Source of the DNA: Bradyrhizobium sp. BR13661
Lineage (GTDB): Bacteria > Pseudomonadota > Alphaproteobacteria > Rhizobiales > Xanthobacteraceae
Length of the DNA: 64,000 nucleotides
Reading direction: 5' to 3'
Assembly (NCBI RefSeq): GCF_029892425.1
Contig: NZ_JARXWB010000004.1
Span: forward strand, 1-64,000
Shown here: positions 24,149 to 35,071 of the stretch, piece by piece
Layout of the letters: every line of letters starts with the position of its first letter
How positions within the stretch are numbered: position 1 is the first letter of the stretch
Notes under the pieces: model-generated
The model's database searches: none
Told to the model about the DNA's origin: nothing
What the model saw: only the letters and a program-made list of their open reading frames with translations
Position numbers and translations under genes: made by a program

Positions 24149-25153
24149 ATGCCCAAAAACCTTCGCAAAAGCCCGGCCGGCAAAGGCCCCCGTACCCCTG
24201 CTTTCAAGCCCGCCCAGGTCGCGACAAAACGCCCCAAAGCGGTCCAAAAGGCGGCCCCGAAGGTCGCATCCAACGCCGCCTCGGACCTCTCCCAGGAGCG
24301 CATCGTCCGCGCGCTGGAGACCATTGCGGCCCACCTGGCAGCCCAGGGCAAGCCGGCCGTCGAGCGCGAGTCGTTCGACCGGGCGGACGCCTATGTCTGG
24401 CACCCCGACGGCCGTCTGGCGGCCGTGCCGCGGGTCAGCCGCGTCGAGCTGTTCCTGCTCAAAGGCGTCGACCGGATGCGCGACATCCTGATGGAGAACA
24501 CCGAGCGCTTCGCCAACGGCCTGCCCGCCAACAACGCTCTGCTCTGGGGCGCGCGCGGCATGGGCAAGTCGTCGCTGGTGAAGGCGGCGCACGCGAGCAT
24601 CAACGCCGACCGCAAGCCGGCCGACAAGCTGAAGCTGATCGAGATTCACCGCGAGGACATCGAAACGCTGCCGATGCTGATGGAGAAGCTTCGCGACGCC
24701 AGCTTCCACTTCATCGTGTTCATCGACGACCTCTCATTCGACGGCAATGACGCGTCCTACAAATCGCTCAAGGCCGTGCTCGAAGGCGGCATCGAGGGCC
24801 GGCCCGAGAACGTGATCCTTTACGCAACCTCCAACCGGCGCCATCTGCTGGCGCGCGACATGATCGAGAACGAACGCTCGACCGCGATCAATCCGGGCGA
24901 AGCGGTCGAGGAAAAAGTGTCGCTGTCGGATCGCTTCGGCCTCTGGCTCGGCTTCCACCGCTGCAGCCAGGACGAATATCTCGCCATGGTGCGGGGCTAT
25001 TGCAGCCATTTCGGCATCAAGGTCGACGATGAGGCGCTCGAGCGCGAAGCCCTGGAATGGTCGACCACACGCGGCTCGCGCTCGGGCCGTGTCGCCTGGC
25101 AGTTCGTGCAGGAGCTGGCGGGACGCCTCGGCGTGAAGCTCGCGACCCATTAG
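24149..25153 (+). CDS. DUF815 AAA+ ATPase
   Basis: 334 residues from ATG 24149 (CAGGAA upstream). The N-terminal ~70 residues are basic and Ala/Lys-rich, probably disordered. The P-loop is LLWGARGMGKSSLVKA near residue 133; Walker B is FHFIVFIDDLSFDGND; sensor 1 is NVILYATSNRRHL; and a sensor 2-like region is near SGRVAWQFVQELAG. This is the DUF815 family, related to IstB/DnaA-type AAA+ ATPases, present in most proteobacteria and without an assigned function. It is monocistronic. Confidence 0.9.
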   Translation: MPKNLRKSPAGKGPRTPAFKPAQVATKRPKAVQKAAPKVASNAASDLSQERIVRALETIAAHLAAQGKPAVERESFDRADAYVWHPDGRLAAVPRVSRVELFLLKGVDRMRDILMENTERFANGLPANNALLWGARGMGKSSLVKAAHASINADRKPADKLKLIEIHREDIETLPMLMEKLRDASFHFIVFIDDLSFDGNDASYKSLKAVLEGGIEGRPENVILYATSNRRHLLARDMIENERSTAINPGEAVEEKVSLSDRFGLWLGFHRCSQDEYLAMVRGYCSHFGIKVDDEALEREALEWSTTRGSRSGRVAWQFVQELAGRLGVKLATH

Positions 25154-25168
25154 GACTGTCTCGAAAAA

Positions 25169-25198
25169 CATGATCGCCCGCTCTCGCGGGCGATCATG
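25169..25198 (-). terminator. Intrinsic terminator for the nlpD-like gene
   Basis: A perfect 13-bp stem, CATGATCGCCCGC/GCGGGCGATCATG, with a TCTC loop. On the minus strand it is followed by TTTTTCG, so it mainly serves the peptidase-like gene. The plus side has no U-tract. Confidence 0.85.
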
Positions 25199-25234
25199 GC
25201 GTTCGTGGTGATGTGGGTGCGAGGCGCCGGAGCC

Positions 25235-26629
25235 TCACGCCCCGTTCAGGAATTGAAGCGGGTCAACCGGGCTCGATCCCTTACGGATCTCGAAGTGGAG
25301 CTGCGGCGACGCCACCTCCCCGGATTGACCCGACTTGGCAATGACCTGACCGCGCTTGATGGTATCGCCGCGCTTCACCAACAGCTCACTCGCATGGGCA
25401 TATGCGGTGACGTAGCCGTTGGAGTGCCGAACCAGGACCAGATTGCCGTAACCCTTCAGCTCGTTGCCGGAATAGGCAACGACGCCGTCTTCAGCCGCCT
25501 TGACCGGCGTTCCCTCGGGCACCGCGACGTTGATGCCGTCATTGGACTTGCCGTTGGTCTTGGCACCGTAGCTCGTGATCACCTTGCCGCGCACCGGCCA
25601 GCGGAAGGTCGGCAGCGAGCTGGTGGTCTCGGCCGCTTTCGCCGGCGCCTCGGCGGCAGGCTTCTCGTCGATATTGGTGGTGGCCTGGGCCAGACGGGCG
25701 CTCTGTGCCGGCTGGGCAATCGCGGCCATCTTCGTAGCAGGAGCCGGAGCAGCCGCGACGGGCTGCAGTGCGGCCGCCACGGGAGCCGCGCCGACGGGAG
25801 CCGGAGCCAGCGGCGCAGCGACCGCCGCGGTCTTGGCGCCCGGCACCGTCAGCTTGGTCCCGAGCTTGAGCTTGGCCGACGGTTCGAGGCCGTTAGCATG
25901 GGCAAGCTCAGCCGCAGAGATATGGTTCTTGCGCGCGATGCTTACGAGCGTGTCGCCATGATTGACGAAGTGGAAGCTCGGCGGCGCAGCAGCGGCGACG
26001 ACCGGCTTCGGCGCCATCGCGGGAGCGACGGCAACCGGGGCCGTCACCGGTGCGGGCGCAGCAGCTACAGCGCCGGGATGCGGGATGATCAACTGCTGGC
26101 CGGGCGAGAGCGCACGCGGTCCCTTGTAGCCGTTGGCGGCGAGGATCGCCTGCGGCGTGACGTGATAGCGCTTGGCGAGCACGTCGAGCGTGTCGCTGGT
26201 GCCGACGATGATCTTGGTCCCGCCGACAGGCTGGGCGGCCGCGACCGAACGCGGCGGCACAGTGCCGGTGGTTTCGAGACGCGGCTGAGGCGGCGGCGTG
26301 TAGGAGCCGAGCCCGCGTCCGCCTCCGGAGACGCCTCCACCGGCTGCAACTGGATAAGACTGCGGCGCGGCAACGGCCGGCGGCGGCAGTGCCTGGGACT
26401 GATAGGAGCCGGGCTGGGTCTGCGGCCGCGCATATTGCGGCAGTTCGCGCTGCGGCGGGGCCTGCTGGACCGAACCGGTCTGCTCAGAGGAGAAGGGATT
26501 TGAGAAATTCGACTGGGACAGCCGCGACGACATGTCGGCGCTGCACCCTGCGAAACCGAAGGAAATCAGCGCCAGCACCGCGACCTGCGGTACGCGGCGC
26601 GAGTAAAGCAACTCGGCGACAACAGACAT
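25235..26629 (-). CDS. nlpD: NlpD-like LysM/LytM lipoprotein
   Basis: 464 residues. The signal with lipobox ISFGFAGC predicts lipidation at Cys29. Then a Gln/Pro-rich linker, LysM 1 (SDTLDVLAKRYHVTPQAI, about 155-200), LysM 2 (GDTLVSIARKNHISAAELAH, about 225-270), an Ala/Pro linker, and a C-terminal M23/LytM domain (RWPVRGKVITSYGAKTNG to VDPLQFLNGA). The first zinc motif HxxxD is replaced by NDGIN, while YAHAS and LHFEIR remain, so it should not be an active endopeptidase. That is as in NlpD, which activates cell-division amidases. The location next to pcm and surE matches the classic surE-pcm-nlpD group. Confidence 0.9.
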   Translation of the reverse strand: MSVVAELLYSRRVPQVAVLALISFGFAGCSADMSSRLSQSNFSNPFSSEQTGSVQQAPPQRELPQYARPQTQPGSYQSQALPPPAVAAPQSYPVAAGGGVSGGGRGLGSYTPPPQPRLETTGTVPPRSVAAAQPVGGTKIIVGTSDTLDVLAKRYHVTPQAILAANGYKGPRALSPGQQLIIPHPGAVAAAPAPVTAPVAVAPAMAPKPVVAAAAPPSFHFVNHGDTLVSIARKNHISAAELAHANGLEPSAKLKLGTKLTVPGAKTAAVAAPLAPAPVGAAPVAAALQPVAAAPAPATKMAAIAQPAQSARLAQATTNIDEKPAAEAPAKAAETTSSLPTFRWPVRGKVITSYGAKTNGKSNDGINVAVPEGTPVKAAEDGVVAYSGNELKGYGNLVLVRHSNGYVTAYAHASELLVKRGDTIKRGQVIAKSGQSGEVASPQLHFEIRKGSSPVDPLQFLNGA

Positions 26630-26738
26630 GGTTACTCACTCGTACGCAACAGAACTGGTCTTTTAAGTAAACACGCGCCGAGTAAATAACGGCTTAACCC
26701 TCCCAATAAGACGTTGGCAGAACAGCCGATCCGGAGTT

Positions 26739-27389
26739 CTACAGCTCCCGCGCCACGCCCGGCAGCGCCGGCACGAAACGCACCTCCACGAGTTCCCGAC
26801 GCTCGATCCCGGTCTCGCTGCGGCTGAGCCGCGTCAGCGTCTGCACGCCCTGATGCGGTCCGACAGGCGCGATCAGGATGCCGCCGACCTCGAGCCGCGC
26901 GATCAGGTTCTCCGGAATCTGCTCCACCGCGGCGGTCACGATGATGCGGTCGAACGGCCCGATATTGGGTGGCAGATTGAGGCCGTCGCCGAGCATCACC
27001 TCGACGTTGTGACAGTCCAGCATTTCGAGCCTGACGCGGGCGGCATCGGCAAGCTTGCGGTAGCGCTCGACGGTCAGCACCTCGCGCGCCAGCTTCGACA
27101 ACACGGCAGCCTGATAGCCGGAGCCCGCGCCGATCTCGAGCACGCGGTGCTGCTTCTGAAGCTGCAGCTGCTCGGTCATGTAGGCGACGACGAAGGGCTG
27201 GCTGATGGTCTGCCCGCAGGCGATCGGCAGCGCGCTGTCACGGTAGGCGCCGTCGCGATCGGAGGCCTCGACGAACTTCTCGCGTGGCACCTCCTCCATG
27301 GTCCGCAGCACGGCCTGGTCGCTGATGCCGCGACGCCTCAGCGTGAGCTGAAACATCATCTTTTCGGGCGGTTCTTGATTGGGGGTCAT
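26739..27389 (-). CDS. pcm: Protein-L-isoaspartate O-methyltransferase
   Basis: 216 residues. Pcm methylates isoaspartyl residues of damaged proteins and starts their repair. The SAM-binding motif is [19 protein letters not shown], preceded by [20 protein letters not shown] and the conserved [20 protein letters not shown]; the later motif [18 protein letters not shown] is also present. Length is normal. The start ATG 27389 precedes a second in-frame MMF start. It lies 110 bases upstream of the nlpD-like gene on the same strand. Confidence 0.95.
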   Translation of the reverse strand: MTPNQEPPEKMMFQLTLRRRGISDQAVLRTMEEVPREKFVEASDRDGAYRDSALPIACGQTISQPFVVAYMTEQLQLQKQHRVLEIGAGSGYQAAVLSKLAREVLTVERYRKLADAARVRLEMLDCHNVEVMLGDGLNLPPNIGPFDRIIVTAAVEQIPENLIARLEVGGILIAPVGPHQGVQTLTRLSRSETGIERRELVEVRFVPALPGVAREL

Positions 27390-27628
27390 CGCGGCCTATG
27401 TCGTCTCGCCAGGGCCCGGATCAATGGCTTCGACGCCGGGATCCGGGCTAGAATCTTGTTCCTGCTCAGGAACCCATATAGCCCTGCGGCTCGGCATTTG
27501 ACCACAAATCGGCTTACAGGGGCCGAGCCACCACGGTCATTCTCGATATGTCAGTTGGCCGAAACGCGCATTGCTTCGATTCGTGTTATCTGCGAACGTT
27601 TTCGGCAATGGGCAAGGACGCAACGACA

Positions 27629-28000
27629 ATGACCGCGACAGGGCTTTCCGGCCGCTCTGTATTCCTCGTCGAGGACGAGGTGATGATCCGAATGATGGTC
27701 GCGGATATGCTGGAGGAACTCGGCTACAAGGTCGCGGCTGAAGCGGGAGACATTACCGAGGCGATGCGGCTGGCCCAGGCCACCGAGTTCGACATCGCCA
27801 TCCTCGACGTCAACGTCAATGGCAAGGTCATCTCGCCGGTCGCCGACGTCATCAAGGCGAAGGGCTGCCCCTTCATCTTCGCCACCGGCTACGGCTCCTC
27901 GGGTCTGCCCGAGCAATATCGCGACCGGCCCGCACTGCAAAAGCCGTTTCAGCTCGACGCGCTCGGCAAGACCATCGAAGCCGCGCTTCGCGGCGGCTAG
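27629..28000 (+). CDS. Single-domain response regulator
   Basis: 123 residues of a stand-alone receiver domain. Acidic pocket VFLVEDEVMIRMM, phospho-acceptor Asp in FDIAILDVNVNG, the Thr in FATGYGS and the Lys in LQKPFQLDAL are all present. No output domain follows, so it probably passes phosphate or acts by binding a kinase or motor, as with CheY- or Sma-type regulators. ATG 27629 has AGGA 11 bases upstream; ATG 27608 is an alternative. It lies between the divergent pcm gene and the convergent surE gene. Confidence 0.88.
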   Translation: MTATGLSGRSVFLVEDEVMIRMMVADMLEELGYKVAAEAGDITEAMRLAQATEFDIAILDVNVNGKVISPVADVIKAKGCPFIFATGYGSSGLPEQYRDRPALQKPFQLDALGKTIEAALRGG

Positions 28001-28020
28001 CCGCTCCTTCCAAATCGCCG

Positions 28021-28788
28021 CTACTTCAACGTCGCGCTCAGCTCTTCCGAAAACGCTTCATTGGTACGGTCGAGCCGCAGCGGTGTGACCGAGACGTAGC
28101 GCTCGCGCAGCGCCGCAAGGTCGGTGCCTTCCGCAGGCGTGTCCATCATCGCCGTGCGTTCGAAACCGATCCAGAAATAGGGATTGTTGCGCCCGTCCCT
28201 GCGCTCGTCGATCCGCAGGAATCCAAGATTGCGCTTGCCCTGCCGCGTCACGCGAATGCCGAGCACTTCTTCAGGCGTGCAGGACGGGAAGTTGACGTTG
28301 ATGACAGTGTCCTTGGGAATGCCTGCCCTGATCACCTTACGCAGAATGTCCGGACCGTACTTGCGCGCAGTGTCCCAGGGCGGCCGATCTCGCGTCTCGA
28401 CGCTGAATTCCTGCGACAGCGCGAATGACGGGATGCCCAGAATGGTGCCTTCGAGCGCGCCGGCGATGGTGCCGGAATAGACCACGTCCTCGGCCACGTT
28501 GCGGCCCTTGTTGACGCCCGAGAGCACGACATCGGGCAGCTTGGCGCCGAGGATGTGGCGCGCCCCCATGATGACGCAGTCGGTCGGTGTGCCCCGCACC
28601 GCAAAGTGCCGCGGCCCGACTTCGCGCAGGCGCAGGGGATCGTTCAGCGACAGCGAATGCGACACGCCGGACTGATCGAGCTCGGGCGCCACCACCCAGA
28701 CGTCGTCGGACAGTGCGCGTGCGATCTCCTCCACGACCTTGAGGCCGGGAGCGTGGATACCGTCGTCATTGGTGCAGAGAATGCGCAT
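28021..28788 (-). CDS. surE: 5'/3'-nucleotidase SurE
   Basis: 255 residues. It hydrolyses nucleoside 5'- and 3'-monophosphates with a divalent metal. The signature is MRILCTNDDGIHAPGL at the N-terminus (metal Asp pair), with SGVNKGRNVAEDVVYSGTIA (Asn ligand) and VNVNFPS. Length is normal. The usual partner pcm lies downstream, but here a response regulator on the opposite strand is placed between them, so they are not co-transcribed. Confidence 0.96.
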   Translation of the reverse strand: MRILCTNDDGIHAPGLKVVEEIARALSDDVWVVAPELDQSGVSHSLSLNDPLRLREVGPRHFAVRGTPTDCVIMGARHILGAKLPDVVLSGVNKGRNVAEDVVYSGTIAGALEGTILGIPSFALSQEFSVETRDRPPWDTARKYGPDILRKVIRAGIPKDTVINVNFPSCTPEEVLGIRVTRQGKRNLGFLRIDERRDGRNNPYFWIGFERTAMMDTPAEGTDLAALRERYVSVTPLRLDRTNEAFSEELSATLK

Positions 28789-28960
28789 GCCGGTGGTCGA
28801 TTCCTGAAGCTGGGGTCAGGCCGTCTTATCCGCCTACGGCCGATCAGGCAAACCGGCGGAACGCGGGGATTCGGCAGGCCTAGTCTGTGATCTAGATCAT
28901 TGCGGCACCGCAGCGCGGCATCCTATTTTTCTCGGGCATTTTCAGCCGAATGGGCATGAA

Positions 28961-29680
28961 ATGACCCGCTTTTCCGTCGCTGTTCTGTTCGGGCTGTGTC
29001 TTGGCCTCTGCGGGTCCGGGGCGGGGTGGGCCCAGGATTTGGAACCTGCTGACCACTGCTTTCCCTGGCAAGGGTTCCGCGAGGGCGTCTGCGTCTCCAA
29101 GTCGGCCCCGCTCGCGCCGGCGCAAGTTCCGGCGCAGCCGATGCCAAATCCACCTCCCGCACCGGCCGAGACCAGCGCAGCACCACCGCCGCTTATCTGC
29201 CCTCTCAACTTCCATGCCGAGGGCGGCGTCTGCATCATCGACGCAGCGCCGCCTCCGGCACCACCGCGCGCGCTCGTCACCATCGCTTGCAACGACCGTC
29301 CAGCGAGCGATGGACGATGTCTTTGCCCGGCCGGCTTCCAGCTGATGCCGACCGGCGCAGATCAGGTTGGCACCTGCGTCCGACCCCATGCGGACAATTG
29401 CCTCGGCGGCCAGATGACGGTCGCTGGCCAATGCCTCTGCATCGGCCAGGTGACGATGTCAGGACAGGTCTACGATCTCGAATTCGCACACGGCAAGTGC
29501 GTGCCAAAACGCTGTCCGCGCGATGGCCCCTGCGTCACTGCGGCTGCGAATTCGGATGCCGGTGCCGCGCCAAAACTGCCGGCCGAGGAGCGACCGCCAG
29601 CACGTCATCGCTCACATCAGGTTGATCCGAGCACCTATTTCCGGATCACGCCGACCTATTTTGGCCGGATGCATTATTGA
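28961..29680 (+). CDS. Secreted cysteine-rich protein, unknown function
   Basis: 239 residues with a signal peptide (MTRFSVAVLFGLCLGLCGSG, cleavage near GWAQ). The mature protein holds several Cys pairs spaced like short disulfide-linked modules: HCFPWQGFREGVC, CPLNFHAEGGVC, CNDRPASDGRCLCPAGF, CLGGQMTVAGQCLC and CPRDGPC, separated by Pro/Ala linkers. The C-terminus is His/Arg-rich and Tyr-containing. It resembles disulfide-rich surface or matrix proteins of Bradyrhizobiaceae; no enzyme motif is seen. Probably periplasmic or extracellular. Confidence 0.65.
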   Translation: MTRFSVAVLFGLCLGLCGSGAGWAQDLEPADHCFPWQGFREGVCVSKSAPLAPAQVPAQPMPNPPPAPAETSAAPPPLICPLNFHAEGGVCIIDAAPPPAPPRALVTIACNDRPASDGRCLCPAGFQLMPTGADQVGTCVRPHADNCLGGQMTVAGQCLCIGQVTMSGQVYDLEFAHGKCVPKRCPRDGPCVTAAANSDAGAAPKLPAEERPPARHRSHQVDPSTYFRITPTYFGRMHY

Positions 29681-29695
29681 AGCGGGCAACGCGTT

Positions 29696-30061
29696 TTAGC
29701 GGCGGACGCGCCATTGCGGCAGAAAGCGCGCGAGCTTGCCTTCGGCTCGCAATCGCATCGCCGGCACGACAGGGCTCACCGCAGGCGTCGCATCGATCGC
29801 GCCGAGCGCCTTCAGTTGCGCAATCAAGGGCTCCGCCGCTGGCAGCTTCGGAAAGCGATCGCGCGCGACTGTCACCGCCTTGTCAAAATCCTCGACATTG
29901 ACGCCGGCCTTCGCTCTGCGGTCCTGAAGGAGAGCGTCGTCCCACAGCCGCGCGGTGTCGATGTCCAGCACGCCCCGCAAGCGCTGATCGACGGCCTGGA
30001 TGCCGGCACCTGTCACTGCCCATTGTCGGCCGATCCAGAAGATATCTCGGTGCAGGGCCAT
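29696..30061 (-). CDS. Conserved-looking hypothetical protein
   Basis: 121 residues from ATG 30061. Mostly helical, with Arg at the termini (FLPQWRVRR) and a motif VNVEDFDKAVTVARDRFPKL. No signal peptide, membrane segment or known domain is visible. It ends 15 bases from the convergent Cys-rich gene, and serS lies 109 bases upstream on the same strand. I recall similar short proteins in this genomic context, but do not recognise a family. Confidence 0.55.
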   Translation of the reverse strand: MALHRDIFWIGRQWAVTGAGIQAVDQRLRGVLDIDTARLWDDALLQDRRAKAGVNVEDFDKAVTVARDRFPKLPAAEPLIAQLKALGAIDATPAVSPVVPAMRLRAEGKLARFLPQWRVRR

Positions 30062-30169
30062 GGACGGTGGGTTCGCGTTCGCTCGTCACCGTCAGGATAG
30101 CCGGCCGCCCGATCTTCGCAACCAAACGTTTCCACGTTTCAGACCGGCAACGCGCTTGATTTTTGTATG

Positions 30170-31598
<1,429 letters not shown>

Positions 31599-31638
31599 AA
31601 TCATGGGCTGTACAGCACCATGATAGAGCGAAAGTGCC

Positions 31639-32451
31639 CTACTCCGCCGGATTGGCCGGCGTCGACACGTCGGTGCCGGTGGTCGTCTGCGAGGCGGCCG
31701 CCTTCTTCTCCACCATCGACACCGCGATGATCGAGCCCTCGTAGAGCGCCAACAGGGGAATCGCGAGCGAGCACTGGCTCAGGATGTCAGGCGGCGTCAG
31801 GACTGCCGCGATGATAAAAGCCAGAACGATGAAGTAGCGGCGCTTCTCGCGCAGCATCTTTGAGGTGATGATGCCGATCCGCCCGAGCAGCGTCAGGATC
31901 ACCGGCAGCTGGAAGGCGATGCCGAAAGCGAAGATCAGCGACATCATCAGCGACAAATATTCGCCGACCTTGGGCAGGAGTTGGATCTGTGCGGTCTCGT
32001 CACTTCCGGCCTGCTGCATGCCGAGCGAGAAGCGCACCAGCATCGGCAGCACGACGAAATAGACCAGCGCCGCGCCCAGCACGAAGAAGAACGGGGTTGC
32101 GACCAGGTACGGCAGGAAAGCCTGCTTCTCGTGCTTGTAAAGACCGGGCGCGACGAACTTGTAGATCTGCGTCGCAACGATCGGGAACGAGATGAAGCCG
32201 GCACCAAACAGTGCCAGCTTGAGCTGCGTGATGAAATATTCCAGCAGCGCGGTGTAGATGAACTTGGAGTTCTCCGCGCCTGCGACCCACACGAACGGCC
32301 AGACCAGCACGTTGTAGATTTGCTTGGCGAAGAAGAAGCAGAAGATAAAGGCCACGCCAAAGCCGAGCAGCGCCTTGATCAGCCGCGCGCGCAGCTCGAT
32401 CAAATGGTCCATCAGCGGAGCTTTGCTCGCCTCGATATCGGCGTCGCTCAT
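31639..32451 (-). CDS. tatC: Sec-independent protein translocase TatC
   Basis: 270 residues with six membrane segments. Signatures: [18 protein letters not shown] at the N-terminus (conserved HLxELRxR), [18 protein letters not shown], and [20 protein letters not shown]. TatC is the receptor for twin-arginine signal peptides. It overlaps tatB by 4 bases (32448-32451), so the two are translationally coupled. Length and all segments are intact. Confidence 0.97.
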   Translation of the reverse strand: MSDADIEASKAPLMDHLIELRARLIKALLGFGVAFIFCFFFAKQIYNVLVWPFVWVAGAENSKFIYTALLEYFITQLKLALFGAGFISFPIVATQIYKFVAPGLYKHEKQAFLPYLVATPFFFVLGAALVYFVVLPMLVRFSLGMQQAGSDETAQIQLLPKVGEYLSLMMSLIFAFGIAFQLPVILTLLGRIGIITSKMLREKRRYFIVLAFIIAAVLTPPDILSQCSLAIPLLALYEGSIIAVSMVEKKAAASQTTTGTDVSTPANPAE

Positions 32452-32966
32452 GACGCTTTGGCGTCCTTGATCGCTTCGGGTGGCGCCGCATCTTGCGCAA
32501 CGGTGTCCTGCGCGACCGGCGTCTGCTCGACTTCACGCGTGATGGCGAGCGGCTCGTTCGCAGCGGAGTGCGCCTCGGCTTCCACGAAGGTTTCAGCCGT
32601 CGGGGCTTCCGGTGTCGTCGGCGTTGCTGGCGGCTCAACAGCAGCCGTCGTGGACGTCTCGGCCGGCTTGTCGAGCGCATCGACGCGGAGCGCGTCGCTA
32701 ACGTCCTTCTGCAGCGAAGTCATCAGCCCGCCGCCGGTGAAGCCGGAGGCGGCTTCCTTGACCTCGTCAAAGCTCTTCTTGAGGTCGGCCATCTCGGCCT
32801 CGCGCATGGCCTCCTGGAATTGGCCCTGGAATTCGGCGGCCATCTTGCGGGCCTTGCCCATCCACTGGCCGACCATGCGCAGCACGCCCGGCAGCTCTTT
32901 CGGGCCAATGGCGATCAGGGCCACGACCCCGATCAGAACCAGCTCACTCCAGCCGATGTCGAACAT
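32448..32966 (-). CDS. tatB: Sec-independent protein translocase TatB
   Basis: 172 residues. The N-terminal membrane segment is [20 protein letters not shown] with the conserved Glu in the helix, then [20 protein letters not shown], the amphipathic helix and a long acidic Ala/Glu/Thr tail. TatB partners TatC in substrate recognition. The start is 88 bases after tatA. Long tails of this kind are common in rhizobial TatB. Confidence 0.95.
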   Translation of the reverse strand: MFDIGWSELVLIGVVALIAIGPKELPGVLRMVGQWMGKARKMAAEFQGQFQEAMREAEMADLKKSFDEVKEAASGFTGGGLMTSLQKDVSDALRVDALDKPAETSTTAAVEPPATPTTPEAPTAETFVEAEAHSAANEPLAITREVEQTPVAQDTVAQDAAPPEAIKDAKAS

Positions 32967-33054
32967 GACGTCTTCCGTTCACGCGAAATCACGCTCGGCC
33001 CAATCCCTCACGCGCAGGATCGGGTCGGTTTCCCGCGTCTCGCGTGCTCCTGGC

Positions 33055-33288
33055 TCAGACGGCCTTGCTGCCGACGTCGGATCGCGCCGCGGTCGGCGCG
33101 GCATTGTGCTCGATGGACTTCGAGGGCTCCTGCTTCTCGGCGGGCTTGTCGTCGTCCTGCATGCCCTTCTTGAAGGCCTTGATACCCTGCGCCACGTCGC
33201 CCATCAGATCCGAAATCTTGCCGCGGCCGAACAGCAGCAGGACCACCGCGATCACCAGGATCCAGTGCCAAATGCTAAGTGAACCCAT
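33055..33288 (-). CDS. tatA: Sec-independent protein translocase TatA
   Basis: 77 residues from ATG 33288 ([20 protein letters not shown]); the longer frame to 33375 lacks a start site. The membrane helix is followed by the hinge [20 protein letters not shown] and a Lys/Asp-rich cytoplasmic tail. TatA oligomers form the pore of the Tat system. First gene of tatABC, which here follows scpB by 166 bases. Confidence 0.96.
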   Translation of the reverse strand: MGSLSIWHWILVIAVVLLLFGRGKISDLMGDVAQGIKAFKKGMQDDDKPAEKQEPSKSIEHNAAPTAARSDVGSKAV

Positions 33289-33454
33289 CCTGCAACCCTC
33301 CAAAACGCGCATGGCCGGGACCCGGCCGATCTTGACCGGAACGTAGGCTTCGCAAGGCCCAAAAACAAGGACCAAGGCCGCGCCAATTCGCTGTTGGCGC
33401 TACGTAATCTTGCTAGTGTTAACCGGTCGCAGGGTCCGGTAAGAGGCCGAAATA

Positions 33455-34210
33455 TCAGCCTTCTTCGCCGCCCTCATTGCCGCCTTCCGGCGGCGTCTCC
33501 GGTTCGGTCTCAGGCTCGACCGCGGGCGCCAGCGCCAGATCGAGCTCCTCGCCCGGTTCCAGCGGATCCTCGTCCTCACGCAGCGCTGGATCATCGGACG
33601 GCGTCGGCACGCTGAATCCGGTCGGTAGGCGCGAATCCAGGAGGCCTGTACCCTTCAGTTCCTCCAGGCCCGGCAGGTCGCCGAGCTGTTCCAGGGTAAA
33701 TTGCGACAGGAAGTCCTCGGTGGTTCCAAACGTCAGCGGACGGCCGGGCGTCTTGCGGCGGCCGCGCGGCTTGATCCAGCCGGTCTCCAAGAGCACGTCG
33801 AGCGTTCCCTTCGAGGTGACGACGCCGCGGATCTCCTCGATCTCGGCGCGCGTCACCGGCTGGTGATAGGCGATGATCGCCAGCACCTCGATGGCCGCAC
33901 GCGACAAGCGCTTGGTCTCGGTGCTCTCGCGCGTCATCAGCCAGGCAAGATCGCCGGCGGTGCGGAACGTCCATTTGTTGGCGACCCGCACGAGGTTCAC
34001 GCCGCGCAAGGCATAGTCGGCCTGGAGCTGCTCGAGCGCAGCCTTGACATCGACGCCCTCGGGCATGCGCTTGGCCAGCGTCGCCGTGTCGAGCGGCTCG
34101 CTCGAGGCAAACAGCAGCGCTTCCAGCAGCCGCAATTCTTCGGGACGTGCCTGGGATTCGTTTTCCATCGGCTCGGCCTCTTCTACCCGCACTTCAGCCA
34201 GGCTTGCCAT
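33455..34210 (-). CDS. scpB: Segregation and condensation protein B
   Basis: 251 residues from ATG 34210, with AAGGAG 8 bases upstream. It has two winged-helix domains: LRLLEALLFASSEPLDTATL and SRAAIEVLAIIAYHQPVTRA, with EIRGVVTSKGTLDVLLETGW and GRPLTFGTTEDFLSQFTLEQ. A long acidic, Pro/Glu-rich tail from ~190 is typical of alphaproteobacteria. ScpB dimers bind ScpA and the SMC heads. It starts 21 bases after scpA. Confidence 0.95.
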   Translation of the reverse strand: MASLAEVRVEEAEPMENESQARPEELRLLEALLFASSEPLDTATLAKRMPEGVDVKAALEQLQADYALRGVNLVRVANKWTFRTAGDLAWLMTRESTETKRLSRAAIEVLAIIAYHQPVTRAEIEEIRGVVTSKGTLDVLLETGWIKPRGRRKTPGRPLTFGTTEDFLSQFTLEQLGDLPGLEELKGTGLLDSRLPTGFSVPTPSDDPALREDEDPLEPGEELDLALAPAVEPETEPETPPEGGNEGGEEG

Positions 34211-34231
34211 GGCAGCTTCTCCTTCTTGCAC

Positions 34232-35071
34232 TTAACCGACCGGCGCATCGGGCGCAGGAGCTGCGTCCACGACCGGTTTCGGACGCCCTTTGCGGAAATA
34301 GATGGGCGCAAACGCTTCTTTCTGGTTCAGCTCGAGCTGACCTTCACGCACGAGCTCGAGCGCGGCGGCAAAGCTCGAGGCAAACACGGTCGCACGCTGC
34401 GTCGGATCGGCAACGTGACGGATCAGGAAGTCGTCGAGAACGCCCCAATCGTCCTGCTCGCTGATGCTGCCGACGAGCCGCTCCAGCGTGGCGCGCGCCT
34501 CCGCGAGCGACCACACCGTGCGCTTGGCCAGATGCACGCTCGCCAGCACGCGCGACTGGCGCTGCGAAGCATAGGCGGTGAGCAAATCGTAGAGTGTCGC
34601 GGTGTATTTCGGATGCTTGATCTCGGCGATCTGCTCGGGCTCGCCACGCGGGAAAATGTCGCGCAGCAATTGCTGCCGGTTCATCAGCCGGTTGGCGGCT
34701 TCGCGAATGGCTTCGAGGCGACGCAGACGGTTGGCGAGCGCAGTTGCCATCTGCTCAGCGCTTGGACCTTCCGCGCTCGGCGGCTCAGGCAGCAGCAGGC
34801 GCGATTTCAGGAAGGCGAGCCAGGCCGCCATCACGAGGTAGTCGGCGGCGAGCTCGAGCCGGATCTTTCGCGCAGCCTCAATGAAGTGGAGATACTGGTC
34901 GGCAAGCGCCAGGATCGAGATCTTGGCGAGGTCGACCTTCTGCTGCCGCGCCAATGCGAGCAGCAGGTCGAGCGGGCCTTCATAGCCCTCGACGTCCACC
35001 ACCAACGCCGGTTCACCCTCGGCAAGCTCTGCGGGCCGGCCGGTTTCAAACGATAGGATTTCTGCGGTCAT
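34232..35071 (-). CDS. scpA: Segregation and condensation protein A
   Basis: 279 residues; kleisin subunit of the SMC condensin. N-terminal motif is EGYEGPLDLLLALARQQKVD, followed by ISILALADQYLHFI and LAADYLVMAAWLAFLKSRLL; the C-terminal winged helix contains ELVREGQLELNQKEAFAPIY. Its ATG overlaps the stop codon of the upstream nagZ remnant by 4 bases (ATGA). That overlap is a vestige of the original nagZ-scpA coupling. Confidence 0.95.
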   Translation of the reverse strand: MTAEILSFETGRPAELAEGEPALVVDVEGYEGPLDLLLALARQQKVDLAKISILALADQYLHFIEAARKIRLELAADYLVMAAWLAFLKSRLLLPEPPSAEGPSAEQMATALANRLRRLEAIREAANRLMNRQQLLRDIFPRGEPEQIAEIKHPKYTATLYDLLTAYASQRQSRVLASVHLAKRTVWSLAEARATLERLVGSISEQDDWGVLDDFLIRHVADPTQRATVFASSFAAALELVREGQLELNQKEAFAPIYFRKGRPKPVVDAAPAPDAPVG

